Below are positions 1 through 8,245 of a DNA stretch of 64,000 nt, piece after piece. The stretch covers positions 248,001 through 312,000 of the forward strand of contig NC_008319.1 of assembly GCF_000014585.1 (NCBI RefSeq). Direction: 5' to 3'. Source of the stretch: Synechococcus sp. CC9311. Lineage in GTDB: Bacteria > Cyanobacteriota > Cyanobacteriia > PCC-6307 > Cyanobiaceae. The position numbers and the translations under genes are program-made. Under the pieces are notes generated by a model. The model did no database searches, had not been told where the DNA came from, and saw only the letters and a list, made by a program, of their open reading frames with translations. Numbering within the stretch: the first letter of the stretch is position 1; each line of letters starts with the position of its first letter.

Positions 1-246
1 CCCCATCGTGTGTTCAATATCGGCAACAGTCAGCCCACCGAACTTCTTCGTTTTATTGAGGTGATGGAACAGGCGTTAGGCAGGGAAGCAATCAAGGATT
101 TTCAGCCGATGCAGCCTGGTGATGTGGTGGCCACGGCTGCAAACACAGAGGCTTTAGAAACTTGGGTGGGATTTAAGCCTTCGACCCCGATCGAAGAGGG
201 CATCCAACGGTTTGCTGATTGGTACCGGAAGTTTTATCAACCATAG
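1..246 (+). CDS. NAD-dependent sugar-nucleotide epimerase, C-terminal fragment
   Basis: The frame is open from the first base, so the gene begins outside the window. The 81 visible residues match the C-terminus of extended short-chain dehydrogenases of the UDP-glucuronate 4-epimerase type (CapI-like). Visible features are VFNIGNSQPTEL, the beta strand and loop that packs against the sugar nucleotide, then GDVVATAANT and the terminal GIQRFADWYRKFY helix. Such enzymes supply UDP-galacturonate or related sugars for surface polysaccharide. The catalytic Y-x3-K and the NAD site lie upstream and cannot be seen, so substrate specificity is inferred. The gene converges with the next one and their 3' ends overlap by 10 bases. 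Confidence 0.8.
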   Translation, partial: PHRVFNIGNSQPTELLRFIEVMEQALGREAIKDFQPMQPGDVVATAANTEALETWVGFKPSTPIEEGIQRFADWYRKFYQP

Positions 247-689
247 AAGCGTTTCCCGTCCACACGTTTTTGTTGGTGCCTGCGGGCTTGCTTGCGGGTG
301 TATTCGCTAACGGTTGGATTGGCCACGCTCGGGTCGACATGAGCCACCTGCTCCCAGAGATGTTGGGGCGCCCAGCGCACTGTGTATTCATCAGGGGAAT
401 GTTTGATGATGTGGCACCAATGGTTGCTGCCGCATTGTTCGCAATACAGCTCCTCAAGCCACTCGTTGCTTAACACAAACACTGGATAAGCATTGATGAC
501 CAGTCGTGCAGTTTTGGAAGCCATCCCACGTCTCTGAAGCGCTTCTGCGCTCAGTAAATGCAAAAAATATTTTTTACCATTGCCGCGAATAATCTGGTCT
601 TGGTGGACCGGGCAAACCAGCTTCCGGCCTTTTAGGCGTCTGTCGCGAGATCGCCGTATTTTCTGATGCTGTTTGACTGAAGAGGTCAA
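237..689 (-). CDS. conserved hypothetical protein with Cys/His zinc-ribbon-like pairs
   Basis: This is a 150-residue soluble protein whose function I do not recognise. It has a very basic N-terminus (KIRRSRDRRLKGRK), then a CPVH pair near residue 26 and a CEQCG pair near residue 83. Together these could form one zinc-ribbon site. A run of aromatic and basic residues follows (NHWCHII, YTVRWAPQHLWEQV), and the C-terminal tail is basic. The composition suggests nucleic-acid binding, but this is inference. The frame opens with TTG and has no upstream in-frame ATG, so the start is uncertain. It is convergent with the epimerase and separated from psbJ by a terminator. Confidence 0.6.
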   Translation of the reverse strand: MTSSVKQHQKIRRSRDRRLKGRKLVCPVHQDQIIRGNGKKYFLHLLSAEALQRRGMASKTARLVINAYPVFVLSNEWLEELYCEQCGSNHWCHIIKHSPDEYTVRWAPQHLWEQVAHVDPSVANPTVSEYTRKQARRHQQKRVDGKRFYG

Positions 690-850
690 TGAGAACCATT
701 CTTCGTTTCACTCAGACTATGCCTTCACACCTCGATTGAGGAATCTATAAGTGCTTGAATTGGATTGAGAACTGATTTATGCACGATTGGAATTACGCAT
801 CGTGTTACGCGCCTGCCGCCTGAGTGATGCCTTCTCAAATAAACTTTAAT

Positions 851-883
851 AAAAAACCCATTGATAATAAAGATATCAATGGG
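851..883 (-). terminator. Rho-independent terminator after psbEFLJ
   Basis: A perfect 10-bp stem (857-866 with 874-883, arm CCCATTGATA) has a 7-base loop. Read on the minus strand it is followed by six T residues. It lies about 30 bases beyond the psbJ stop codon, so it probably ends the psbE-psbF-psbL-psbJ transcript. Confidence 0.8.
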
Positions 884-911
884 AAATATTTAATAGGGTT
901 GAAGAAATTAT

Positions 912-1112
912 TTAAGCAGAGCCAACGCCCACATAGGAGCCATAAAAGAAGAGGCCAACAACAAAAATGACTGCCATCCCGCCCGCTGTGGCAACAAGCC
1001 AAAGAGGAAGAGTGCCTTCAGTCCAGCGCGACTTCCAGGCAACGGCTGGTCGGCCATCAGGTAGACGATCTGGTATGCGACCGTCTGGCAGATTGGATTT
1101 CTTACCGCTCAT
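912..1112 (-). CDS. psbJ: photosystem II protein PsbJ
   Basis: This 66-residue one-helix protein is the last gene of the psbEFLJ operon. The hydrophilic N-terminus ([18 protein letters not shown]) precedes a single membrane span, [20 protein letters not shown], and ends in the conserved [10 protein letters not shown] tail typical of PsbJ. PsbJ sits beside cytochrome b559 in the thylakoid membrane and affects electron flow from QA to the plastoquinone pool. It follows psbL by 11 bases. Confidence 0.97.
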   Translation of the reverse strand: MSGKKSNLPDGRIPDRLPDGRPAVAWKSRWTEGTLPLWLVATAGGMAVIFVVGLFFYGSYVGVGSA

Positions 1113-1123
1113 GATTCAGACCT

Positions 1124-1243
1124 TCAGTTGAAGAAGTAGCTGGAAAAAAGGATTCCAGTCGTAAAAACAATCAACAGCCCGAGATAAAGGCTGGTGCGGT
1201 TTAGTTCAACCGGCAGATTGTTGGGGTTGGGATTGCGCTCCAT
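1124..1243 (-). CDS. psbL: photosystem II protein PsbL
   Basis: This 39-residue gene was found by reading the gap between psbF and psbJ. The translation begins [20 protein letters not shown], the nearly invariant PsbL N-terminus. It continues with one transmembrane helix ([13 protein letters not shown]) and ends SSYFFN. PsbL is needed at the QA side and the dimer interface of photosystem II. Its length equals the usual family length. It lies 18 bases after psbF in the psbEFLJ operon. Confidence 0.97.
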   Translation of the reverse strand: MERNPNPNNLPVELNRTSLYLGLLIVFTTGILFSSYFFN

Positions 1244-1261
1244 GGAAATTTCGTTGGGTGA

Positions 1262-1399
1262 TTAGCGGCGAATAAACTGCATCGCAGCTAGGGCACCCAA
1301 GAAGAAAACTGTGGGAACACCCAAGGTGTGCAAAGCAAGCCAACGCACCGTAAAGATCGGGTAGTTGCGAGGCGTTGAAGTGGCTGGAGTCTGTGTCAT
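1262..1399 (-). CDS. psbF: cytochrome b559 beta subunit PsbF
   Basis: This is a 45-residue protein encoded between psbE and psbL. The N-terminus is [20 protein letters not shown]. The single span contains the heme-ligating histidine in [11 protein letters not shown], followed by [15 protein letters not shown]. With the PsbE histidine it coordinates the b559 heme in photosystem II. Length and sequence match the family. Only 3 bases separate its ATG from the psbE stop, which suggests translational coupling. Confidence 0.97.
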   Translation of the reverse strand: MTQTPATSTPRNYPIFTVRWLALHTLGVPTVFFLGALAAMQFIRR

Positions 1400-1402
1400 G
1401 GC

Positions 1403-1651
1403 TTATTTCAAGCGCAGGTCGAGTTCAGATTTGCCCTCATAACGCTGGCTCACAACAGGAGCCTTGCTTTCAGAGGCCTGAAAATAAGCATCTGGACGAG
1501 GTGTGCCGAAGGCGTCGTAAGCGAGGCCTGTGGACACGAACAGGAACCCTGCCAAGAAAATGGATGGCAAGGTAATGGCATGAATCACCCAGTAGCGAAT
1601 ACTGGTGATGATTTCAAAAAACGGGCGTTCCCCGGTGGAGCCGGCAGCCAT
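1403..1651 (-). CDS. psbE: cytochrome b559 alpha subunit PsbE
   Basis: This 82-residue protein is the first gene of the psbEFLJ operon. It shows the conserved [18 protein letters not shown] segment with the heme-binding histidine, one membrane helix ([20 protein letters not shown]) and the lumenal tail [10 protein letters not shown]...[14 protein letters not shown]. It pairs with PsbF to bind the b559 heme and is needed to assemble photosystem II. The order ycf48-psbE-psbF-psbL-psbJ, all on the minus strand, is a familiar cyanobacterial arrangement. Confidence 0.98.
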   Translation of the reverse strand: MAAGSTGERPFFEIITSIRYWVIHAITLPSIFLAGFLFVSTGLAYDAFGTPRPDAYFQASESKAPVVSQRYEGKSELDLRLK

Positions 1652-1760
1652 AGCATCGGGCGTATCAGCTAATTGATCTTAGGGCAGCTGCCCCGAACTC
1701 GCGCTGCTCTCACCGCACTGGTTACAGAGCGTTGTCAGAGCCGCGGGAGTTCTCATCTGA

Positions 1761-2771
1761 TCAGCTCGTCGCGGACCAGCGCAAGAGGTTGCCGCGCTCG
1801 CCGAGAAGGAAGGCGTGCAATCGATTGCCGCTGTGATCGAACACGAAACGGTTGAAATTCGTGGGGGTTTGATTCGCTTCGGGATCTCGTTCCCAGCTGT
1901 CACCGTTGTCACGACTCACCAGCAAAGTCCCATTGCCACCACCGGCCCAAATGGCACCGTCATCGGACCAGGCCATGTCCATGTAGCCGTAGCCATTGGT
2001 GATCGGGATGATCGCTTTACCCCAGTTCTCGTTGTCAACGTCATCTTCGTTAAAACGAATTTGAGCACCTCGAGCCACCATCCACAACTTTCCATCAGGT
2101 TGATAGCCGATGCTTTGCAGGCGCTGACTGCTTACGCGCTGGTGCACTTGCCAGACGTCTTGCCCAGGAGCCCATCCGGCATAGAAGTTGCCGAGGCTGC
2201 TCACGCTCACATATCCCCCTTCAGGTCCGCGGCGCAAATCGCGAATCGCACCTGCGGCATCACTCACTTCCGCTTCCCAGCTTCCGCCTCCGTCACTGGT
2301 GCGATAAACAGCGCCAACATTGGTTGCTAGTTCGGCTGTGTTGGGTCCCAGAGCGGTAATCAAGTAGGGCTCGCCTGGAAGTTTGGTGTCAAGGAAGAGT
2401 CGCGTCCAGTTATTGCCACCATCTGTGGTGTGCATGAGCAAACCAGGCTGACCTGCAATCCAGCCATCGTCACCGTCGAAGGCAATACTGATTAATCGAA
2501 AATTCTCTTCTTCTGGGAGATCAAGGCTGCGTTCATTCCAATTGGCGCCGCCATCATTCGTTTCGAGGATGAGTCTGTTGCTTCCCACAAGGAAGCCATG
2601 GTCTGCGCTCGTGAAGGCCACATCCAGAGGATTGGCTTGGGTGTTGAGATCAATGGCTTGCCAGGGGCTGGATTGTGCCATCGGCAAACGCGTGGTGACG
2701 CACCCACCAAGACCGAGGCCAATGCAGGCCACTAAAAAAAGATTGAAAAAAGGGGTAAGCAGTTGCTTCAT
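1761..2771 (-). CDS. ycf48: photosystem II assembly factor Ycf48 (HCF136 homologue)
   Basis: This 336-residue protein begins with a lipoprotein signal: a hydrophobic stretch, then the lipobox LGLGGC near residue 24. The mature part is built from repeated beta-propeller blades with BNR/Asp-box-like motifs such as TSADHGFLVG, TNDGGANWNERS, TTDGGNNWTRL, TSDGGGSWE and SRDNGDSWE. Ycf48 binds newly made D1 during early photosystem II assembly and repair on the lumenal side. Its place between rubredoxin and psbE fits the known cluster that supports photosystem II biogenesis. The ATG start is supported by the signal peptide. Confidence 0.95.
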   Translation of the reverse strand: MKQLLTPFFNLFLVACIGLGLGGCVTTRLPMAQSSPWQAIDLNTQANPLDVAFTSADHGFLVGSNRLILETNDGGANWNERSLDLPEEENFRLISIAFDGDDGWIAGQPGLLMHTTDGGNNWTRLFLDTKLPGEPYLITALGPNTAELATNVGAVYRTSDGGGSWEAEVSDAAGAIRDLRRGPEGGYVSVSSLGNFYAGWAPGQDVWQVHQRVSSQRLQSIGYQPDGKLWMVARGAQIRFNEDDVDNENWGKAIIPITNGYGYMDMAWSDDGAIWAGGGNGTLLVSRDNGDSWERDPEANQTPTNFNRFVFDHSGNRLHAFLLGERGNLLRWSATS

Positions 2772-2788
2772 TGGGATCAGAGGTGGTC

Positions 2789-3229
2789 TCAGCGCAGTGA
2801 ATAAAGGGAGAGGAAGAAAGCAAAGCCAAGGGCGAGGCCGCCAAAAATCAGCACATTTTTTTGCCCTGGAGTGAGGCGGTTAACGCCGAGACCGAAATTA
2901 AGGTTCTCCTCAAATCCACTCGCTTTGGATCGAGGGCCAATGTCGGTAAAGGCTCCAACCCTGCTGCGGCAGACCGGACAACGGAATCTGATGGGGTCGA
3001 GATCTTCAAAAGCGGTGCCCACAACGATGCCCAGCTTTTTGACACCCTCATCGGGGTCGTAAACGTATCCACAGCTTCGACATTCGAACCGATGCGTGCG
3101 TGGATCGGTTGTCTCCTTGTCTGTACTGGTGCTTGCTTCGTCTTGATTGGGTTCTGCTTCGATTAACTCCTCTGCGAGGGGGTCAACGTCGGCGGGAACT
3201 TCCGCTGCTGGGCTGATCTCGTCGCTCAC
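2789..3229 (-). CDS. rubA: membrane-anchored rubredoxin (RubA type)
   Basis: This 146-residue protein has three parts: an acidic N-terminal extension of about 50 residues, a rubredoxin domain with two CxxC iron ligand pairs ([10 protein letters not shown] and CPVCRS), and a C-terminal membrane helix ([20 protein letters not shown]). In cyanobacteria and chloroplasts this membrane rubredoxin is required for photosystem assembly, consistent with its position just upstream of ycf48 and psbE. I chose the GTG at 3229 because GGAGGA lies just upstream; the frame is open further, to a TTG at 3250. It is divergent from ndhC. Confidence 0.93.
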   Translation of the reverse strand: MSDEISPAAEVPADVDPLAEELIEAEPNQDEASTSTDKETTDPRTHRFECRSCGYVYDPDEGVKKLGIVVGTAFEDLDPIRFRCPVCRSRVGAFTDIGPRSKASGFEENLNFGLGVNRLTPGQKNVLIFGGLALGFAFFLSLYSLR

Positions 3230-3329
3230 CGCTCCTCCACAAGGTGTCAAGACTCTATCGGCGTTGGGCCTTGCAACGACAGAGGTGGTCTACGAATGCC
3301 AGACTGGGGTCCAGATCGAGGCTGCCTTG

Positions 3330-3692
3330 ATGTTTGTGCTGCCGGGTTATGACGCATTTCTGGGATTTCTGCTGATTGCAGCAGCAGTACCGGTTTTGGC
3401 GTTGGTAACCAACAAGCTTCTGGCTCCTCGCAGTCAGACCGGAGAGCGTGAGCTCACCTATGAATCCGGGATGGAGCCGATCGGTGGAGCTTGGATTCAA
3501 TTCAATATTCGCTATTACATGTTCGCGCTTGTCTTCGTCATTTTTGATGTGGAGACGGTCTTCCTTTATCCCTGGGCTGTTGCCTTCCATCGCTTGGGCT
3601 TACTGGCTTTCATCGAAGCCCTTGTGTTTATTACCATCCTGCTTGTGGCATTGGCCTATGCATGGCGTAAAGGCGCCCTCGAGTGGAGCTGA
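3330..3692 (+). CDS. ndhC: NAD(P)H-quinone oxidoreductase subunit 3 (NdhC)
   Basis: This 120-residue membrane subunit of NDH-1 has three hydrophobic segments (around [34 protein letters not shown] and [18 protein letters not shown]). The conserved loop [17 protein letters not shown] is present, as is the [12 protein letters not shown] signature. The frame is open about 60 codons upstream, but [12 protein letters not shown] is the usual NdhC start, so the ATG at 3330 was chosen. It is the first gene of ndhC-ndhK-ndhJ, which function in respiratory and cyclic electron flow in the thylakoid membrane. Confidence 0.96.
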   Translation: MFVLPGYDAFLGFLLIAAAVPVLALVTNKLLAPRSQTGERELTYESGMEPIGGAWIQFNIRYYMFALVFVIFDVETVFLYPWAVAFHRLGLLAFIEALVFITILLVALAYAWRKGALEWS

Positions 3693-3695
3693 TTG

Positions 3696-4475
3696 ATGAC
3701 CGACCCCATCACCATGACCTCAACAGGCGACAGCCCTTCGATCCAATCCCTTCGCGATCTTCGTGAAGCGAGTTGTGGGCCTGTTGGTGGCGCCGCAGAG
3801 GGTTCGCCCACTGTCACGAACGATCTGAGTGAGAACGTCATCTTGACGAGCTTGGATGACTTACACAATTGGGCGCGTCTGAGCAGCCTTTGGCCGCTGT
3901 TGTACGGGACGGCCTGTTGCTTCATCGAGTTTGCGGCCCTCCTCGGCTCGCGTTTCGACTTTGATCGCTTTGGACTTGTGCCTCGCAGCTCACCCAGGCA
4001 AGCCGACCTTTTAATCGTTGCTGGCACCGTCACGATGAAAATGGGTCCGGCGTTGGTGCGTCTTTATGAGCAGATGCCCGAACCGAAATATGTCATCGCA
4101 ATGGGGGCCTGCACCATCACGGGTGGCATGTTCAGCGCTGACTCCACAACAGCTGTTCGTGGTGTTGACAAACTCATCCCTGTTGATCTTTATCTTCCCG
4201 GATGTCCGCCGCGTCCCGAAGCGATTTTCGATGCGGTGATCAAGCTTCGTAAAAAGGTGGGAAACGAGTCGGTGAGTGATCGCCGTCAGCTCAAGCAAAC
4301 GCACCGTTACTGCACCATCGATCACGCCATGGTTCCCGTTGAACCGATCGTGACGGGGGCCTACCTGCGCGCTGAGACTCAGGTCGCAGCTCTCTCACCT
4401 GGTGTAGGTGTTCCGATGGCTGCACCAGAGCAAACTGAGTCTGCTGAGCCCGTCTCCTCAGGTGCGTCGTCATGA
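3696..4475 (+). CDS. ndhK: NAD(P)H-quinone oxidoreductase subunit K (NdhK)
   Basis: This is the 259-residue NDH-1 subunit that carries iron-sulfur cluster N2. Cysteine ligands are visible in [11 protein letters not shown], in [11 protein letters not shown] and in [11 protein letters not shown]. The N-terminal 40 residues and the C-terminal 50 or so are variable, low-complexity extensions (the end is rich in Pro, Ala, Glu and Ser). The ATG at 3696 lies 3 bases after the ndhC stop, and the stop overlaps the ndhJ start as ATGA, so the three genes are translated as a coupled unit. Confidence 0.96.
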
Positions 4476-5023
4476 GTCCTAATTCTTCCGAGAAGCAGTC
4501 GTCTGCTGATGTGCCTGTTGCGGCGTCGCCTCAACCAGGTCCTGTTAGTCAATGGCTGAATCAGCAAGGCTTCGATCACGATGCCTTAGAGCCCGACCAT
4601 CTAGGTGTCGAGCAAATCGGTGTTGAAGCGCTCTTCCTGCAAGTGATTACTGCAGCCTTGAAAAGCAATGGTTTCGACTACTTGCAATGTCAAGGCGGAT
4701 ATGACGAGGGTCCGGGCGAGCGGCTCGTATGCTTTTACCATTTTGTAGCGATGGCTGAGCTCATCGACGGAAAAAGAGACAACCTGCGTGAAGTGCGTCT
4801 CAAGGTGTTCTTGTCTCGGGAGGGGGAGCCCAGTCTTCCCAGCATTTATGGCCTCTTCCGTGGTGCGGATTGGCAGGAGCGTGAAACCTTCGACATGTTT
4901 GGCATCCACTTCGAAGGTCATCCCCATCCCAAGCGTTTACTGATGCCTGAAGACTGGACGGGCTGGCCGCTTCGCAAGGACTACGTGCAACCCGACTTCT
5001 ATGAAATGCAAGACGCTTACTAA
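4472..5023 (+). CDS. ndhJ: NAD(P)H-quinone oxidoreductase subunit J (NdhJ)
   Basis: This 183-residue hydrophilic NDH-1 subunit corresponds to the 30-kDa subunit of complex I. The family signature region is clear: [20 protein letters not shown] followed by [16 protein letters not shown] Ser/Pro-rich N-terminal stretch of about 25 residues is variable. Its ATG overlaps the ndhK stop codon. It is the last gene of the ndhCKJ unit and ends two bases before the convergent yvcK-like gene, leaving no room for a separate terminator. Confidence 0.96.
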
Positions 5024-5024
5024 A

Positions 5025-6425
5025 TCAAGCGTTTTGATTGTCACGCTTATGCCGCCGGTAAAAGCGCATCACAGCTAAGGCAAGACTGCGCGGATCGTGA
5101 CGGAGAGTCGCCGTGGGCCGACTCCCTTGAAGTGGGGCTTGCATGACTTCAAAGCCTTCTTGTTGCAGGTGGCTGCTGTTGCAGATCACTGGTTCTGCAC
5201 CCAATTTCCGGTAGTGCGCCAGAAGAGCAGATTCCCTGATTGGCTCCTGGGCGAGCACGCAGTCGAACAAGCGCTTGCTCACCCCGAGAGAAGCCAATTG
5301 GGCTTCGATGGCTCGCAGGTGACCACTCACATCCAATCCATCCGTTTCGCCTGGTTGGGTCATCAGGTTGCAGATGTAAAGCCTGGGCGCGCGGCTGCGT
5401 TGAATGGCCGTGACTAATTCAGGCACTAGCAAGTTGGGGAGGAGTGAGGTGTACAAACTGCCTGGCCCCAGCAAAATCAAATCGGCGTGGGCAATGGCTT
5501 CCAGTGCTCTGGGTAATGCCGGTGGCTTTTCCGGCAGGCATCCCATCCGCACAATCGGGCTGCGTGCATTGCCGATCGCCGATTCCCCTTCAATCCTGGT
5601 GCCGTCTTCGAGTTCAGCCCAGAGACGGACGTCAGCGTTGGTGGCAGGGACCACTTGGCCTTGAACCGCGAGAACGCGACTTGAGGCTGTGATCGCTGTT
5701 TCCAGACTCCCCGTAATCGCGCTGAGGGCGGAAAGAAAGAGATTGCCAAAGCTGTGGCCTTCTAGACCGCTGCCAGCCGAGAAGCGGTATTGGAACAGCC
5801 GGGTGAGTAAGGGTTCTTCTGTAGAGAGCGCGGCAAGACAGTTGCGGATGTCACCTGGAGGCAACACACCAAGTTCGCGGCGCAGCACGCCGCTACTGCC
5901 GCCGTCATCGGCAACGGTCACGATTGCGGTGATGTGGCTGCTGTAGCGCTTAAGCCCACTCAGCAAGGTGGATAGGCCTGTTCCACCACCAATCGCCACG
6001 ATGCTCGGCCCTCGATTGAGGCGACTTTTTGCACGCAACGCATCCACTAAGACCGTGTCTTTTTCCGGGGCCAGGGCTTGTTGGATCGAACCAAAACTCT
6101 GGCTTTGCCCCCAGAGCAGCAGTCCGACTCCCAGCAGAAGAACAAGAGGGCCGGTGATCGCCCCCGGCAACACTCTTGTGATCCATCCAAGGGATTCTTG
6201 AATCGCCCACAGCATCCAATAAATGGGTTGCAGGTCTGCCCAGACGGCAGCCCCTAACAGGGCTAAGACCAAGCCGAAGCCTGAGGTGAAAAGCCACCTC
6301 TTTACCACAAGTCCTGGTTGCAACCAGCTCATCGCCCTGCGGGAGCGCAGCATCAAATCGCGCTGCCGTTCCACCTGCATGGCTCGGAGGTGCTGACGAT
6401 TTCCGCGGCGTGGAGGGCTGCTCAA
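5025..6425 (-). CDS. yvcK: YvcK/CofD-like UDP-sugar-binding protein with N-terminal membrane segment
   Basis: This 466-residue protein has about 130 N-terminal residues with two hydrophobic spans (WLFTSGFGLVLALLGAAVW and a second near GPLVLLLGVGLLLWGQ). A YvcK/GlmR-type domain follows: IVAIGGGTGLSTLLSGL, VTVADDGGSSG, LPPGDIRNCLAAL, GHSFGNLFL and LLGPGSLYTSLLPNLLV. YvcK proteins bind UDP-GlcNAc and control carbon flow to cell-wall precursors; that role here is by homology. The longest frame starts at TTG 6425; an ATG at 6380 is an alternative. It is convergent with ndhJ and divergent from the ABC ATPase. Confidence 0.88.
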   Translation of the reverse strand: MSSPPRRGNRQHLRAMQVERQRDLMLRSRRAMSWLQPGLVVKRWLFTSGFGLVLALLGAAVWADLQPIYWMLWAIQESLGWITRVLPGAITGPLVLLLGVGLLLWGQSQSFGSIQQALAPEKDTVLVDALRAKSRLNRGPSIVAIGGGTGLSTLLSGLKRYSSHITAIVTVADDGGSSGVLRRELGVLPPGDIRNCLAALSTEEPLLTRLFQYRFSAGSGLEGHSFGNLFLSALSAITGSLETAITASSRVLAVQGQVVPATNADVRLWAELEDGTRIEGESAIGNARSPIVRMGCLPEKPPALPRALEAIAHADLILLGPGSLYTSLLPNLLVPELVTAIQRSRAPRLYICNLMTQPGETDGLDVSGHLRAIEAQLASLGVSKRLFDCVLAQEPIRESALLAHYRKLGAEPVICNSSHLQQEGFEVMQAPLQGSRPTATLRHDPRSLALAVMRFYRRHKRDNQNA

Positions 6426-6520
6426 AAGGGATCGGGTGCGATGGAGTCAAATCCATCGATGTGAGTGAACTGTACGGAAGTTGACCCTGATGACCAACCT
6501 TTTGCGGCAATCCAGGCAGG

Positions 6521-7348
6521 ATGAGTCAACTTTCAGCCATCAGCCCTTTGGTTAACGCGCGGGATTCCTCGTACAAGCCCGTTGTTGAGATGAGAGATCT
6601 CACGATGCAGTGGGGTTCCCATTCGGTTCTGGACGGGGTGAATCTGTTGATGAAACCCGGGGAGCGCATCGCAGTGGTGGGTCCTTCAGGAGCGGGAAAA
6701 TCAACGGTTTTGCGTTTGTTGGCTGGTTTACAACTACCCACCGCTGGCGAATTGAGGTTGTTTGGTGAACCTCAGCCATACCTCCGCCTGGATCAACGGC
6801 GCCCGCCCGATGTGCGTCTTGTCTTCCAAAACCCAGCACTGCTGGCGTCCTTAACGGTGGAGGAAAACGTTGGCTTCCTATTGAACCGGCTCGGAAGGAT
6901 GCGTCCGGCCCAAGTTCGCGACCGTGTCATGGCCTGCTTGGAAGCTGTGGGTCTTTATGAAGTCGCTCATCAATATCCCGGCGAAATAAGCGGAGGGATG
7001 CAGAAGCGAGTGAGCTTTGCTCGCGCCTTGATTGACGATCCAGATCGAGATGAAGCTGCGATGCCTCTCTTGTTATATGACGAGCCCACAGCGGGTCTAG
7101 ACCCAGTTGCAGCCACGAGGATTGAAGATTTAATCGTGAAAACCACCACAGTGGCTCAGGGGTGTTCGGTGGTGGTCAGCCATGTGCACAGCACTATCGA
7201 ACGCACGGCAGAGCGGATTGTGATGCTGTACGGCGGCCGGTTCCAATGGGAAGGAACAGTGGACGATTACCGAACAACAGATAATCCCTACGTTGTTCAG
7301 TTCAGGACGGGTAACCTGCGCGGACCTATGCAGCCTGCTGAACACTGA
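6521..7348 (+). CDS. MlaF/TGD3-like ABC transporter ATP-binding protein
   Basis: This 275-residue ATPase has Walker A GPSGAGKST, the signature EISGGMQKRVSFARAL and Walker B LLLYDEPTAGLDP, and an H-loop histidine in VVVSHVHST. The GGMQKR form of the signature and the adjacent MCE-domain gene point to the Mla/TGD class. These energise phospholipid movement between the inner and outer membrane (or the thylakoid/plasma membrane). No MlaE-like permease is next to the pair, so it is presumably encoded elsewhere. The ATG follows the gap between this gene and the divergent yvcK gene. Confidence 0.9.
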   Translation: MSQLSAISPLVNARDSSYKPVVEMRDLTMQWGSHSVLDGVNLLMKPGERIAVVGPSGAGKSTVLRLLAGLQLPTAGELRLFGEPQPYLRLDQRRPPDVRLVFQNPALLASLTVEENVGFLLNRLGRMRPAQVRDRVMACLEAVGLYEVAHQYPGEISGGMQKRVSFARALIDDPDRDEAAMPLLLYDEPTAGLDPVAATRIEDLIVKTTTVAQGCSVVVSHVHSTIERTAERIVMLYGGRFQWEGTVDDYRTTDNPYVVQFRTGNLRGPMQPAEH

Positions 7349-7351
7349 ATT

Positions 7352-8245
7352 ATGCGTAGGAGCGTACGTGAGGGGCTTGTCGGATTTTCTGTGATTGCCG
7401 CTGTTGTCTGCTTTGCAGGCACCATGCTCTGGCTCAGAGGCGAGCGCGTTTTGTCGAAGACCTGGAGCGTAACGGCCGATTTCCAGGATGCAGGGGGATT
7501 GGCGGTTCGTTCACCTGTCACCTACCGGGGAATCATGGTGGGAAATGTGACGGATATCAAAGTCACGCCCAAGGCTGTAAGGGTGTCGATCGAGATCAAT
7601 CAGGATGATCTTCAGTTAACGCTGCCTGTGCAAGCCACTGTGTCTTCCGCATCGCTGTTGGGAGGAGACTCTCAGGTGGCCTTGAGCAGTGTTGGTCCGC
7701 CCTTGAAAAAGAACGCTCCAATGCCTAAATCTCAGAGCTGTAAGGGGCAGGGTGTGCTGTGTGATGGAGCAACCATTCAAGGAAGCGAATCCGCGAGCCT
7801 CGCATCGATAACGAACTCTTTTCAGGAACTTTTGCATCAGGCAAAGACAGAACAGTTGGTCCCCAAATTGGTTGGATCTACAGAACAGTTCGACGAAACG
7901 TTGCGGGATATTGAGCTGCTTGCCACGCAACTCAGAGAGGATTTAGCGAGGGCTGCTCCCACGATTTCGAACCTCAACGAAGCCACGGCTCAGGCGGCGA
8001 GTGCCAGCCGTCATATCAATAATTTGGTCAGTGCTTTTGACAATCCAACAACGATTACGGACCTCAAGCAAACAGTGAGCAATGCACGATCGTTGACGGC
8101 AACCTTCGATGCGGTGGGCGGTGACGTTGACAAACTCACGGCAGACCCTCAATTCATGGCTGCTGTGCGCAGCGTCACGATTGGTTTAGGGCAGTTTTTC
8201 CATGAGTTGTATCCCGCACGCACCCCGGATGTCGCCAAGCCTTAA
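7352..8245 (+). CDS. MCE-family lipid-binding protein (MlaD/TGD2-like)
   Basis: This 297-residue protein has one N-terminal membrane anchor ([18 protein letters not shown]) and then an MCE domain ([32 protein letters not shown]). A long C-terminal helical region, about residues 150-290, is rich in Asn, Thr, Gln and Ala and resembles the coiled or tunnel-forming tails of MCE proteins. Such proteins form hexamers that carry lipids across the periplasm. It starts 3 bases after the ATPase gene, so the two are one operon. Its 3' end overlaps convergent chlD by four bases. Confidence 0.88.
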   Translation: MRRSVREGLVGFSVIAAVVCFAGTMLWLRGERVLSKTWSVTADFQDAGGLAVRSPVTYRGIMVGNVTDIKVTPKAVRVSIEINQDDLQLTLPVQATVSSASLLGGDSQVALSSVGPPLKKNAPMPKSQSCKGQGVLCDGATIQGSESASLASITNSFQELLHQAKTEQLVPKLVGSTEQFDETLRDIELLATQLREDLARAAPTISNLNEATAQAASASRHINNLVSAFDNPTTITDLKQTVSNARSLTATFDAVGGDVDKLTADPQFMAAVRSVTIGLGQFFHELYPARTPDVAKP

